Positions 1 through 8,035 of a stretch of 54,298 nt of DNA are shown here, one piece after another. The stretch is taken from NCBI GenBank assembly GCA_905207625.1, contig CAJLLT010000015.1:1-54298 (forward strand). The letters run 5' to 3'. Under the pieces are notes generated by a model. It had not been told where the DNA came from, made no database searches, and worked only from the letters and a program-made list of their open reading frames with translations. The position numbers and the translations under genes were made by a program. The stretch is from an uncultured Eubacteriales bacterium. GTDB taxonomy: Bacteria > Bacillota > Clostridia > Oscillospirales > UBA644. Within the stretch, counting starts at the first letter, position 1, and each line of letters begins with the position of its first letter.

Positions 1-58
<58 letters not shown>

Positions 59-287
59 GTATTTAAGTCTTCCTCAGAAGACTCTTCGTCTCTTAATGAG
101 TGTTCGCCCCAGACTTAGTTAAAATCTGGTTCGTTCCGTAATTTTTCAGTTCAAGGGTCTCCCCTTAAACCTGAGTTTTCTTCTCATTGTTATTGTTACA
201 GGGTTCTTGTTTCGCTGTTTAATTTTCAAGGTTCTGCGCTCCCTCCAGACCTTCGCTTTCGTTCAGGTCTCTTGCGGAAGCTTGTAT
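59..287 (-). other. rRNA operon leader (pre-16S spacer)
   Basis: This is the transcribed leader between the rRNA promoter and the 16S 5' end, about 230 nt. On the minus strand it holds the motif CCTTGAAAATTAAACAG (215-231), which resembles the boxA-proximal 'TTGAAAA' element found ahead of 16S genes in many Firmicutes and probably helps antitermination or RNase III processing. No protein-coding gene is expected here. Confidence 0.7.
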
Positions 288-316
288 ATTATATCACACC
301 ACTCCGCTTTTGTCAA
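288..316 (-). promoter_or_regulatory. rRNA operon promoter
   Basis: On the minus strand TTGACA (311-316) and TATAAT (288-293) are separated by exactly 17 bp. Both hexamers match the sigma-A consensus completely. It points to the 16S gene. Confidence 0.9.
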
Positions 317-394
317 TACCTTTTTTTACTTTTTATTGTAACAACTTTGTGAATCGAAAATAGCGAAAGTTTGTCGTCGGGGAGGGTTTTGTGT

Positions 395-1639
395 CTAAAT
401 GTTTTCCTCGTTGAGATATTTGAGCTGTTCTTCCGTCAAAACATCAATATTCACGTTCCAATCGGCAAGTTTTCTCATTGCGACATCCCGGTCGATTTCC
501 TCTGGAACAGGTATAAGATGCCCGGAAACGTCGTTTTTATGCTCAACAAGATATTTTGCACTGAGTGCCTGGATCGCGAAACTCATGTCCATTATCTCCG
601 CAGGATGTCCGTCTCCTGCCGCAAGGTTTACAAGTCGTCCCTCTGCGATCACAAATACGGTTTTGCCGTTAGGCAATACATATCCCACAATATTTTCCCT
701 TGCCTGATAGCATGACACGGAGATCCGTCGCAGGGTTTTCATATCTACCTCAACGTCGAAGTGTCCGGCGTTACAGAGTATAGCCCCGTCCTTTATATTA
801 TATAAGGAAGATTCATCTATGACACTGCAACAGCCCGTAACCGTAACAAATATATCCCCGAGCTTTGCAGCTTCACGCATAGGCATAACCTTGAATCCGT
901 CCATGACAGCCTCCATGGCTTTCACCGGATCAATCTCAGTAACTATGACGGAGGCACCCAAACCCTTTGCACGCATGGCAACCCCCTTACCACACCAGCC
1001 GTAACCCGCAACAACAACATTTTTCCCGGCGACGATCAGGTTTGTAGCCCTGTTTATCCCATTCCATACCGATTGCCCGGTTCCGTAACGGTTATCAAAC
1101 AGAAACTTACAGCGCGCATTGTTGACCAGCATCATGGGAAATGTCAGTTTTCCCGCTTTTTCCATGGCGACAAGACGGTTTATGCCGGTGGTAGTTTCCT
1201 CACATCCGCCTATAACGCGGGAAAGATTTTCGGGATACTCAGTATGGATCAGATGCACAAGATCCCCGCCGTCATCTATTATGAAATCCGGTCCGGCTTC
1301 AATAACTTTCCCGGTGTGGCGGCGATACTCTTCCTCCGTCACCCCGTGCCAGGCATAAACATTCAGACCGTCATGCACGAGAGCTGCGGCAATATCGTCC
1401 TGCGTAGATAGGGGATTGGATCCGGTTATGAACATTTCAGCGCCGCCGGCGGCAAGGACCTTGCACAGGTACGCGGTCTTAGCCTCCAGATGAACGGAAA
1501 GCGCGATCTTCATTCCTTCAAAGGGTTTTGTTGCGGAAAAATCCTTTTCTATTCCCCGGAGAAGCGGCATATTCCGTTTCACCCACTCTATTTTGGTTTT
1601 TCCGCTTTCCCAAAGGGCTTCATTTTTTATCTCGCTCAT
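395..1639 (-). CDS. ahcY: S-adenosylhomocysteine / S-inosylhomocysteine hydrolase
   Basis: NAD-dependent hydrolase of the SAHase family, cytosolic, recycling the product of SAM-dependent methylation to homocysteine. Visible elements are the catalytic DDGGDL around residue 122, EETTTG (147-152), the lysine/aspartate in NNARCKFLFDNRYGTGQS (about 173-190) and the NAD-binding GYGWCGKG (212-219). At 414 residues it is of the short archaeal/Thermotoga type and lacks the C-terminal Lys-Tyr tail of longer bacterial and eukaryotic forms. The purine-binding motif is H50-L-E52-A-K54 (HxExK), not the HxTxE/Q of adenosine-specific enzymes; from the literature on methanogen enzymes HxExK goes with S-inosylhomocysteine. 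The ATG overlaps the stop of the upstream deaminase gene by 4 bp, so the two are translationally coupled. Family is certain; substrate is inferred. Confidence 0.93.
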   Translation of the reverse strand: MSEIKNEALWESGKTKIEWVKRNMPLLRGIEKDFSATKPFEGMKIALSVHLEAKTAYLCKVLAAGGAEMFITGSNPLSTQDDIAAALVHDGLNVYAWHGVTEEEYRRHTGKVIEAGPDFIIDDGGDLVHLIHTEYPENLSRVIGGCEETTTGINRLVAMEKAGKLTFPMMLVNNARCKFLFDNRYGTGQSVWNGINRATNLIVAGKNVVVAGYGWCGKGVAMRAKGLGASVIVTEIDPVKAMEAVMDGFKVMPMREAAKLGDIFVTVTGCCSVIDESSLYNIKDGAILCNAGHFDVEVDMKTLRRISVSCYQARENIVGYVLPNGKTVFVIAEGRLVNLAAGDGHPAEIMDMSFAIQALSAKYLVEHKNDVSGHLIPVPEEIDRDVAMRKLADWNVNIDVLTEEQLKYLNEENI

Positions 1640-2922
1640 TTTCCGTTTCTCAGCCTTTCCGTTATCTTTTCAACATTGTAATATACTTCTTCTTCGTCTA
1701 TCTTCGTACATTTTCCGTTTTCGAGAACGATATCTCCGTTTACAATTACGGTTTCCACCTCGTATCCGGAAGCGGAATAAGCAAGCGCAGAAACATAATT
1801 GTTCGCAGGACGCATTGAAGGATAATCAAGATTCATGACAACAAGGTCCGCCGTCCTTCCGGCTTCTATCCTTCCTCCGCCCGTACCGAGGGCTTCAGCT
1901 CCGGTCTCCACGGCACATTTCAGCACCTGGGTCGCAGATGCGGCGAGGCAGTCGCCGTTGACACCCTTGTGAATCAGCGATATAAAATTCATCTCCGAAA
2001 ACATGTTCAGAGTATTATTCGAGGCGGCACTGTCGGTACCCACACAGACACGGACTCCCCTTTCCTTCATTTTCAGGAAGGGAGAAATTCCGTTTGCAAG
2101 TTTAAAATTGGATTTCGGGTCATGAACCGCATAGACTCCGTTCCGGGCAAAGATATCGCAGTCTTCATCTGTCATCCAGACGCAATGAGCGGCTATGGTC
2201 TTGTTTTCAAACAGCCCCAGACTGTCCAGATAAGCCGTCGGGGTTTTTCCGAATGAAGCCACAGAATCGTCGTACTCTTTTTTGCTTTCGGAAAGATGTA
2301 TGTTTATCGGAACCCCCAGTCTTTTGGCCTCTTCGGAAACTATTTTCAGATATTCGCTGTCACAGGTGTATATGGCGTGGGGCGCAAGGGCAAAACTGAC
2401 CAGCGGTTCATCGGCATACCTTTCCATTTCAGCTCTTGCCGCCTCAAGACGAACACGCCCGGCCTCATTTCTGCCTTCTCCGACAAGACCCCGTGAAACC
2501 ACAGTCCTGATTCCGGTCATTTTTGCGGCTTCCGGGGCAATACAGGTGAAAGTTCCCATATCCATATATGCCGTGGTCCCCGTACGAAGCATTTCGATGC
2601 AGGCAAGCAGGTTTCCCCAAAGCCCGTCCTCTTTTGTTATTCTGTCCTCAAGAGGGAGAATATTTCCGAAAAGCCAGTCATCAAAAGCCAGGTCATCGGC
2701 TATATTCCGGAAAAGGCTCATGTAAGCATGAGTATGACAGTTGCTCAATCCGGGAATAAGCAAACGGTCCTTACCTGGGATAATTTTTTCGGGTATAAAG
2801 TCCTCCGGGACGTCTCCTACACCCGTTATTTTATTACCGGAAATACATACGCTTGTATTCTTTACGGAGAATCCGTCCCCGTCGGGCAAAAGAGCCCTGA
2901 TATCTTTAATAAGGATATTCAT
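1636..2922 (-). CDS. mtaD: 5-methylthioadenosine/S-adenosylhomocysteine deaminase (MtaD type)
   Basis: Amidohydrolase-superfamily enzyme of 428 residues that deaminates SAH and/or methylthioadenosine (6-amino to 6-oxo purine). Metal ligands are visible: HTH (H63/H65), the histidine in FALAPHAIYTC, INIHLSES, AAHCVWM and the aspartate in VGTDSAASNN. A longer in-frame ORF begins at 2994, but that codon lies upstream of the promoter (2959-2987), so the ATG at 2922, preceded by AAAGG, is chosen. It is first in a two-gene operon with the SAHase-like gene, with an ATGA overlap. The pairing suggests SAH is deaminated first and the inosyl product is then hydrolysed. Confidence 0.9.
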   Translation of the reverse strand: MNILIKDIRALLPDGDGFSVKNTSVCISGNKITGVGDVPEDFIPEKIIPGKDRLLIPGLSNCHTHAYMSLFRNIADDLAFDDWLFGNILPLEDRITKEDGLWGNLLACIEMLRTGTTAYMDMGTFTCIAPEAAKMTGIRTVVSRGLVGEGRNEAGRVRLEAARAEMERYADEPLVSFALAPHAIYTCDSEYLKIVSEEAKRLGVPINIHLSESKKEYDDSVASFGKTPTAYLDSLGLFENKTIAAHCVWMTDEDCDIFARNGVYAVHDPKSNFKLANGISPFLKMKERGVRVCVGTDSAASNNTLNMFSEMNFISLIHKGVNGDCLAASATQVLKCAVETGAEALGTGGGRIEAGRTADLVVMNLDYPSMRPANNYVSALAYSASGYEVETVIVNGDIVLENGKCTKIDEEEVYYNVEKITERLRNGK

Positions 2923-2958
2923 ATCCTTCATCCTTTCAGTACTGAGGTCAACTTCTAT

Positions 2959-2987
2959 ATTATACAGTAGATTGAAACAATTGTCAA
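2959..2987 (-). promoter_or_regulatory. Promoter of the mtaD-ahcY operon
   Basis: Minus strand TTGACA (2982-2987), 17-bp spacer, TATAAT (2959-2964): a full sigma-A consensus. It lies 37 bp ahead of the mtaD ATG and divergent from the nitroreductase promoter. Confidence 0.88.
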
Positions 2988-3025
2988 GATTCATTAAAAG
3001 TTTTACCTTTTCCCGTCGAAAGCCC

Positions 3026-3054
3026 TTGAAATCAGAAAAATAATGTGCTATACT
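3026..3054 (+). promoter_or_regulatory. Promoter of the nitroreductase-SDR-isomerase-HAD operon
   Basis: TTGAAA (3026-3031), 17-bp spacer, TATACT (3049-3054) preceded by TGC, an extended -10. Transcription should start near 3061, which rules out the ATG-like start at 3045. Confidence 0.8.
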
Positions 3055-3083
3055 TTAATATGAGCATTGACGGAGGCTGTAAT

Positions 3084-3590
3084 ATGGATTTTTCGGAACT
3101 TATAAAACAGCGCTATTCTGTGAGAAAATTCTCTTCACGGAATGTGGAACAAGAAAAACTGGATATCATCCTCGAGGCGGGAAGGCTTGCCCCCACCGCG
3201 AAGAATCAGCAACCTCAGCGCATTTATGTACTGCGTTCACCTGAGGCAATTGAAAAGGCAAACATTGTTTCCCCCTGTATCTACGGTGCGACAACGGTTC
3301 TTCTCATATGCGGGGACACCGAAAACTGTTGGCGCAGACCCGACACCGGAACACCTGGAGCTGAAACCGACTGCGCCATAGTCTGCACTCATATGATGCT
3401 TCAGGCGCAGCAGCTCGGAATAGGCTCGGTCATGGTGGGTATGTTTGATTCGGAAAAAGCACGTAAGGAATTTAATATTCCCGAGGGAACTGTACCTTAC
3501 CTGATGCTCCCGCTGGGATATGCCGATATGGGTCCGTCGGAAAGACACACGGACAGGAAACCGCTGGATCAGACCACAATAATTCTTTGA
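3084..3590 (+). CDS. Nitroreductase family protein
   Basis: FMN-dependent NAD(P)H oxidoreductase of the nitroreductase superfamily, 168 residues, short but within the family range. The N-terminal QRYSVRKF is the classic FMN-phosphate-binding signature of the family; the GxAPTAxNxQ-like segment (RLAPTAKNQQPQ) follows. The C-terminal GIGSVMVGMF / LGYADMGPSERHTDRKP region is also typical. The natural electron acceptor cannot be read from sequence. GGAGG sits 7 nt before the ATG at 3084; an upstream start at 3045 lies ahead of the predicted transcription start. It leads a four-gene plus-strand operon. Confidence 0.88.
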   Translation: MDFSELIKQRYSVRKFSSRNVEQEKLDIILEAGRLAPTAKNQQPQRIYVLRSPEAIEKANIVSPCIYGATTVLLICGDTENCWRRPDTGTPGAETDCAIVCTHMMLQAQQLGIGSVMVGMFDSEKARKEFNIPEGTVPYLMLPLGYADMGPSERHTDRKPLDQTTIIL

Positions 3591-3621
3591 TTACAGATAC
3601 AAAATTAAGGAGATACATACG

Positions 3622-4446
3622 ATGAAAAAACTTTGTGTAATAACAGGTGCGGGCGGAGTACTCTGCTCCAGCTTTGCCAAGGCAATGGCAGAAAACGGCT
3701 GTAAAGTTGCCCTTCTCGACCTCAATGAGGAAGCTGCAAAAAAAGTTGCGGACGAAATAAACGCTGCGGGCGGAGAAGCAAAAGCCTACAAGGCAAATGT
3801 TCTTGAAAAGGAAGACCTGGAGCAGGTACACCAGGCCGTTCTTGCCGATCTCGGCAAATGCGATATTCTTATCAACGGTGCCGGCGGAAACAATCCGAAG
3901 GGCACCACGGACAAGGAGTATTATGAAGACGGAGATATCGACAACGCCGATATAAAATCCTTCTTCAATCTCGACAAAGGCGGATTCAACTTCGTTTTCA
4001 ACCTCAATATTCTCGGAACGCTTATCCCCACCCAGGTATTCGCAGCGGATATGCTCGGAAGAAAAGACTGCTGCATAATAAACATATCCTCAATGAACGC
4101 TTTTCGTCCCCTCACCAAAATACCCGCATACAGCGGAGCAAAGGCTGCGGTATCCAACTTTACCCAGTGGCTCGCCGTACACTTTGCGGCAGAGGGTATA
4201 AGAGTAAACGCCATCGCTCCCGGATTCTTTGTTACCAACCAGAACCGCGCGCTTCTTTTCAATGCCGACGGAACCCCCACCGCCAGGACACATAAGATCC
4301 TCGCCGCAACGCCCATGAAGAGATTCGGGGAACCCGAAGAGCTTCTCGGAACACTTCTTTGGCTTACCGATGCGGAAAAAGCAAGCTTTGTCACCGGAGT
4401 CGTAATACCCGTTGATGGCGGCTTCAGCGCATACTCCGGCGTCTGA
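3622..4446 (+). CDS. SDR-family oxidoreductase, D-mannonate oxidoreductase-like
   Basis: Short-chain dehydrogenase/reductase, 274 residues. The nucleotide motif is the modified TGAGGVLCSSFA near the N-terminus; NGAGG follows; the catalytic Ser sits in ISSMNAF, with Y-x3-K in YSGAKAA. The long insertion NNPKGTTDKEYYEDGD and the block FVTNQNRALLFNADGT are typical of the Firmicutes/Thermotoga SDRs that reduce fructuronate to mannonate, so a role in hexuronate breakdown is likely, but no uxaC or uxuA neighbour is present and other sugar acids are possible. AAGGAG precedes the start. It sits 31 bp after the nitroreductase and 14 bp before the isomerase gene. Confidence 0.85.
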   Translation: MKKLCVITGAGGVLCSSFAKAMAENGCKVALLDLNEEAAKKVADEINAAGGEAKAYKANVLEKEDLEQVHQAVLADLGKCDILINGAGGNNPKGTTDKEYYEDGDIDNADIKSFFNLDKGGFNFVFNLNILGTLIPTQVFAADMLGRKDCCIINISSMNAFRPLTKIPAYSGAKAAVSNFTQWLAVHFAAEGIRVNAIAPGFFVTNQNRALLFNADGTPTARTHKILAATPMKRFGEPEELLGTLLWLTDAEKASFVTGVVIPVDGGFSAYSGV

Positions 4447-4460
4447 GAAAGGAACAGCAT

Positions 4461-5309
4461 ATGGCAGAATATACTCTTTGCGGCTTTGCCGACGAGGTAG
4501 GCGCGGACCTTGCGGTCCAGATCCGGGCAATGAAGGAAAACGGACTTAAACTTCTGGAGATGCGTAATGTCAACGGGACAAACGTATCTGACCTTACCCC
4601 GGAGCAGGCGAAAAACGCCATAAAAATGCTCTCCGACGAGGGACTGGGCGTCTGGAGCCTGGGCTCCCCTATAGGCAAGATAAACATAACCGATGATTTC
4701 GCCCCCCACATGGACAAATTCAAAAGAACTCTGGAGACTGCGCATATTGTCGGGGCTTCATGTATAAGGATATTTTCTTTCTACGGTACAGACGGGAAAA
4801 AGGAATACCGGGACGACGTCTGCGAAAAACTTCAGCGTATAGCGGACGAAGCGGACGGAAGCGGTGTGGTCCTCTGTCATGAGAATGAAAAGGGAATTTA
4901 TGGAGATACCGCTGACAGATGCACAGATATTCTCACCGCTGTCCCGAAGATAAAAGCGGTGTTTGATCCCGCAAACTTCGTGCAGAGCGGCGAAAACACA
5001 ATAGAAGCATGGGATAAGCTCGCCGGTTTCGTTCACTACTTCCATATAAAGGACGTAAATGAAGACGATGTTATCGTACCGGCGGGTCTCGGAAGAGGAA
5101 ATATTCCCGTGATTCTGAAAAAATATCTGGCACAGGGCGGTAAAGTGATAACCATGGAACCCCACCTGACAGAGTTTGACGGTCTGGCAGCACTCGAAAA
5201 CGGAGAAAAGACAAAAATAAACGACGGTGCATGGGGAACCCCTGCCGAAGCGTTCAAAGCTGCTACAGACGCACTGAAGAACATACTTGCATCCTATGAA
5301 AAAGTATAA
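4461..5309 (+). CDS. Sugar phosphate isomerase/epimerase family protein (TIM barrel)
   Basis: Xylose-isomerase-like TIM barrel (AP endonuclease 2 superfamily), 282 residues, cytosolic. Likely divalent-metal ligands are the Glu in LCHENEKG, the Asp in KAVFDPANF, the His in VHYFHIKDVN and the Glu in ITMEPHL, in the order expected for the fold. The substrate cannot be named; the neighbouring mannonate-oxidoreductase-like SDR and HAD phosphatase suggest a sugar or sugar acid. AAAGGA precedes the ATG. Its 3' end overlaps the HAD gene by 14 bp, which implies coupled translation. Confidence 0.82.
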   Translation: MAEYTLCGFADEVGADLAVQIRAMKENGLKLLEMRNVNGTNVSDLTPEQAKNAIKMLSDEGLGVWSLGSPIGKINITDDFAPHMDKFKRTLETAHIVGASCIRIFSFYGTDGKKEYRDDVCEKLQRIADEADGSGVVLCHENEKGIYGDTADRCTDILTAVPKIKAVFDPANFVQSGENTIEAWDKLAGFVHYFHIKDVNEDDVIVPAGLGRGNIPVILKKYLAQGGKVITMEPHLTEFDGLAALENGEKTKINDGAWGTPAEAFKAATDALKNILASYEKV

Positions 5310-5946
5310 TATTGCCTTCTTTGACCTCGACGGGACACTTACAGATCCTGAAGTGGGGATCACCACCTGTGCGCAGGTGGCACTGAAATTTTTCGGGATA
5401 GAGGAGAAGTGCGAAAATCTGAGGAAGTTCATAGGCCCGCCACTGGAGGAAACCTTCAGGGACACTTTCGCCCTCGGTCCGGAAAAAGCAAAGATAGCTC
5501 TGGAAAAATACAGAGAAAGATACTCTGAGGTGGGGCTTTTTGAAAACCGGGTATATGACGGAATACCGCAAATGCTCGAAAAGGTTCATAATGCGGGAAC
5601 CAGGATAGTTCTCGCCACCTCAAAACCGGAAATATACGCCCGCCGGATTCTGGAAAAATACGATCTGATGAAGTATTTTGACGAGCCGGTAGGAAGTGAG
5701 CTCGACGGAAGACGCACGGACAAGGGAGAACTGATCCGGGAAGGATTGAGAAGACTTGACATGACCGGAGAAAACTGCGTCATGGTAGGAGACCGGAAGT
5801 TCGACATCCTCGGCGGAAAAGCTGCGGGGATACACACCATAGGTGTCCGGTACGGATTTGCCGACAACGCCGGCAAAGAGCTGGAGACTGCGGGAGCGGA
5901 CGAGATAGCCGACACTGTGGCACAGCTTACGTCACTGCTTGTCTGA
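5296..5946 (+). CDS. HAD-family hydrolase, phosphoglycolate-phosphatase-like
   Basis: Haloacid-dehalogenase superfamily phosphatase, 216 residues. Motif I is FFDLDGTL (nucleophile D10, general acid D12), motif II TSKP, and motif IV GDRKFDILGG; the cap between motifs I and II is the alpha-helical C1 type, as in PGP/YrfG-like phosphatases. The substrate is unknown. A TTG at 5287 is also in frame, but the ATG at 5296 fits the family start. It is the last gene of the operon and is followed by the hairpin at 5988-6020. Confidence 0.86.
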   Translation: MKKYNIAFFDLDGTLTDPEVGITTCAQVALKFFGIEEKCENLRKFIGPPLEETFRDTFALGPEKAKIALEKYRERYSEVGLFENRVYDGIPQMLEKVHNAGTRIVLATSKPEIYARRILEKYDLMKYFDEPVGSELDGRRTDKGELIREGLRRLDMTGENCVMVGDRKFDILGGKAAGIHTIGVRYGFADNAGKELETAGADEIADTVAQLTSLLV

Positions 5947-5987
5947 GTTTCCTCGGACCCGGAAAAGTTTTTCTGAAAACAGGTAAA

Positions 5988-6020
5988 ACAGCACACGGAC
6001 AAACCATGTCGGTGTGCTGT
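5988..6020. terminator. Hairpin terminator between convergent genes
   Basis: ACAGCACAC (5988-5996) pairs with GTGTGCTGT (6012-6020), with an inner GAC/GTC pair. On the minus strand it is followed by TTTTACCTGTTTT. It separates the HAD gene from the convergent NIF3-like gene. Confidence 0.65.
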
Positions 6021-6038
6021 CTTCTGTATAATACAATT

Positions 6039-6857
6039 TTAATTTCCGGATTTCACGACACGGCAGCGACGGCGGTGAACAAAATGTTCCGCAGTTATTC
6101 CCTCCAGAGCGAAAGTCCGGTTTATATAGTCTGTCAGAGAGGACATTGACGGCTCCTCTGCCGTAAAATGGCTTATTCTGAAAACGGGGAAAGAATGTTC
6201 CTGAGCCCAGACTATATTTTTCCAGTAATTGCTTCCGTCATCGCTGATAACGGCGCAGTCACAGCCCAGCCGGACAAAATTGGGAATGCTTCCCGCCTGT
6301 CCGGTGCAGATCCCAACACGGCAGACGGTCTTCTCTCCATCCCCGAAAAGTTCAATTCCGTCCTGTCCCAGCGGTTTCAGCTTTTCGGCAATATTCAACG
6401 CAAGATCGACGGCTTTCATGGGACTTGAATCAAAACGGAACTGCATATTCGCCGAAGCGGCAGGAAAATGGCCAAGACCTATATACCGGGCTAAACTGAC
6501 GGCAGGGCCCATTTCCGGGTTTCTGTCCCACACATCATGGCATCTGATAACCGTAAGCGACGCCTTGCGGATAATGTCAAGTTTTTCTTCTACCGCACCG
6601 TGCATTACCTCGTCTACGGTGCGGCCGATATCCATCAGCTCTTTTTCGTGATAATAAAATGTCGCCTCATGGGTCACAACTGTGTCAAAGCCATTTTCAG
6701 CGGCAAATCTCAGGGCATCCAGGTCCGCTATCCAGGTCACAAGAACCCGTCGGACAGCATTTTTCCCATTCCCAGCAACTATTCTGTCACAGGTCTTACG
6801 ACGGTCAAGTCCGGGGCACATTGAAATCAGGGATCGCCTGAACTGCGATGCTGTCAT
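6039..6857 (-). CDS. NIF3-like dinuclear metal centre protein
   Basis: 272-residue protein resembling the NIF3/DUF34 (YbgI, 'GTP cyclohydrolase 1 type 2') family, which forms hexamers with a dinuclear metal site. The signs are the N-terminal VVTHEATFYYHEKE (compare the family's ITHHP/HE ligands), a CHDVWD segment, and the C-terminal VFRISHFTAEEPSM, which fits the family's final His/Glu ligands. The biochemical role of NIF3 proteins is not settled, so no reaction is assigned. GAGGAG (6866-6871 on the plus strand) lies 8 nt from the ATG at 6857 and only 2 nt from the alternative at 6863, so 6857 is chosen. Confidence 0.72.
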   Translation of the reverse strand: MTASQFRRSLISMCPGLDRRKTCDRIVAGNGKNAVRRVLVTWIADLDALRFAAENGFDTVVTHEATFYYHEKELMDIGRTVDEVMHGAVEEKLDIIRKASLTVIRCHDVWDRNPEMGPAVSLARYIGLGHFPAASANMQFRFDSSPMKAVDLALNIAEKLKPLGQDGIELFGDGEKTVCRVGICTGQAGSIPNFVRLGCDCAVISDDGSNYWKNIVWAQEHSFPVFRISHFTAEEPSMSSLTDYINRTFALEGITAEHFVHRRRCRVVKSGN

Positions 6858-7104
6858 AAGCATTTCTCCTCAGAATAATTTTTCACAGAAAACGCGGACC
6901 TCAGGCCATTCTGCGGCTTTTCCGCAAAAAGATGCCCGTTCGTTTTCCGCTGCGGGGGGATGCGCACCGAATTTGCCGATGCGGTCAAAGTTTGTACATC
7001 GACCCCGCTTTTTATTTTTATCACAGATGAGGGCCGGGGCATCTCCTGTACGGCTGACCGTAAGATCTGTTTCCAGCTCCGCTCTTTTCCTATACCGCTC
7101 TTCC
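6858..7104. other. Intergenic stretch without a convincing gene
   Basis: About 350 bp separate the NIF3-like start from the next coding end at 7205; 7105-7133 is a terminator. Several overlapping frames are open here but they share no ribosome binding site, no recognisable domain and no consistent frame, so I read this as promoter and leader sequence for the NIF3-like gene. Confidence 0.4.
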
Positions 7105-7133
7105 GCAAAAAGTGCGCAGCCGAAACTGCGCAC
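7105..7133 (-). terminator. Intrinsic terminator
   Basis: GTGCGCAG (7112-7119) pairs with CTGCGCAC (7126-7133) around a six-base loop; on the minus strand the stem is followed by TTTTT. It ends the acyl-CoA ligase/isomerase operon. Confidence 0.8.
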
Positions 7134-7204
7134 ATATTACAGACACCTGAACCGTATATCATCCCTCATCGGCGCGGAGGATTACGGCAACAGATCCCGA
7201 ATCC

Positions 7205-8017
7205 TTACGCAAGGATATTTTTCATATAATTTATAAACTGCGGAAGCGCGATTCCGGCCTCGGTAAGATCCGGAGCCCAGCGCTTTACCCACTCCAGAGA
7301 ATAAAACCCGTCATAGCCGATATCGTTCAGTACCGTTACCGCATCCTTGACGGGAAGATCCCCGTATCCCATCATACGGTATACCACGCGTCCGTGATCC
7401 ATTACGGAATCCTTAAGATGAACGTGACGTATAAGACCGCCGAGATTTGACACTGTTTTTTCAGGAGTTTCCCCGAAATAACGGAAAGTATGGTGAATAT
7501 CCCACAGAACCGCAGCATTCTTACGGTCAGCCTTTGCCATGAAGTCAGCGAGTCTGCCGGAGTCCGCGAAGATCCCGTTTGTTTCGATCAAAACCGTGAC
7601 GTCTCTGTCCGCCGCCATATCGCATACCTTGCGGTAATTCGCAAGTACCACGTCCTCATGTATCCTCAGCGCAGGATCGGGAGCTCCGTCCTTGTCTCCG
7701 AGAACACGGATGTATTTCACTCCCATGCCGGCGGCAAGATCGATATAGTCCGAAGCCTCTGCAAGGACAGATTCGGTATTTTTTCCGTCGTAAAGATACG
7801 CCGCAGAGGTAAACACGGGTATCTTCAGATCCGCCGAATGGAACCGTTCTATGGTGTAGGCCCTGTTTTCGGGGGAAAACTCCCGTATCATGGGAGCATA
7901 CATCTGCCTGCCTATACCGCGGATCTCAATACCATCGAAACCGAGGTCCTTTGCGGCGGAAAACACTTCGGCAAAATTCCATAGAGGGCACGCAAGAGTA
8001 GAAAAAGACAGTTTCAT
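7205..8017 (-). CDS. Sugar phosphate isomerase/epimerase family protein (TIM barrel)
   Basis: A second xylose-isomerase-like TIM barrel, 270 residues and not closely similar to the one at 4461. The N-terminal strand LSFSTLACPLW and DGIEIRG, the Glu in VLIETNG, the Asp-His in LWDIHHTF, the His in IRHVHLKDS and the Glu in YSLEWVK give the metal-ligand order of the fold. Substrate unknown. AGGAG precedes the ATG. It begins 18 bp after the acyl-CoA ligase stop, so both genes are probably one transcript, although no shared pathway is obvious. Confidence 0.82.
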   Translation of the reverse strand: MKLSFSTLACPLWNFAEVFSAAKDLGFDGIEIRGIGRQMYAPMIREFSPENRAYTIERFHSADLKIPVFTSAAYLYDGKNTESVLAEASDYIDLAAGMGVKYIRVLGDKDGAPDPALRIHEDVVLANYRKVCDMAADRDVTVLIETNGIFADSGRLADFMAKADRKNAAVLWDIHHTFRYFGETPEKTVSNLGGLIRHVHLKDSVMDHGRVVYRMMGYGDLPVKDAVTVLNDIGYDGFYSLEWVKRWAPDLTEAGIALPQFINYMKNILA

Positions 8018-8035
8018 TCTTTTTTTCTCCTTTCG

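Noticed and set aside
2923..2994. Longer N-terminus for MtaD
   Set aside because: The alternative start lies upstream of the consensus promoter at 2959-2987.
6682..7236. 184-residue open frame between the NIF3-like and isomerase genes
   Set aside because: It overlaps the NIF3-like gene antisense and crosses a terminator; Ser/Arg-rich composition without a domain.
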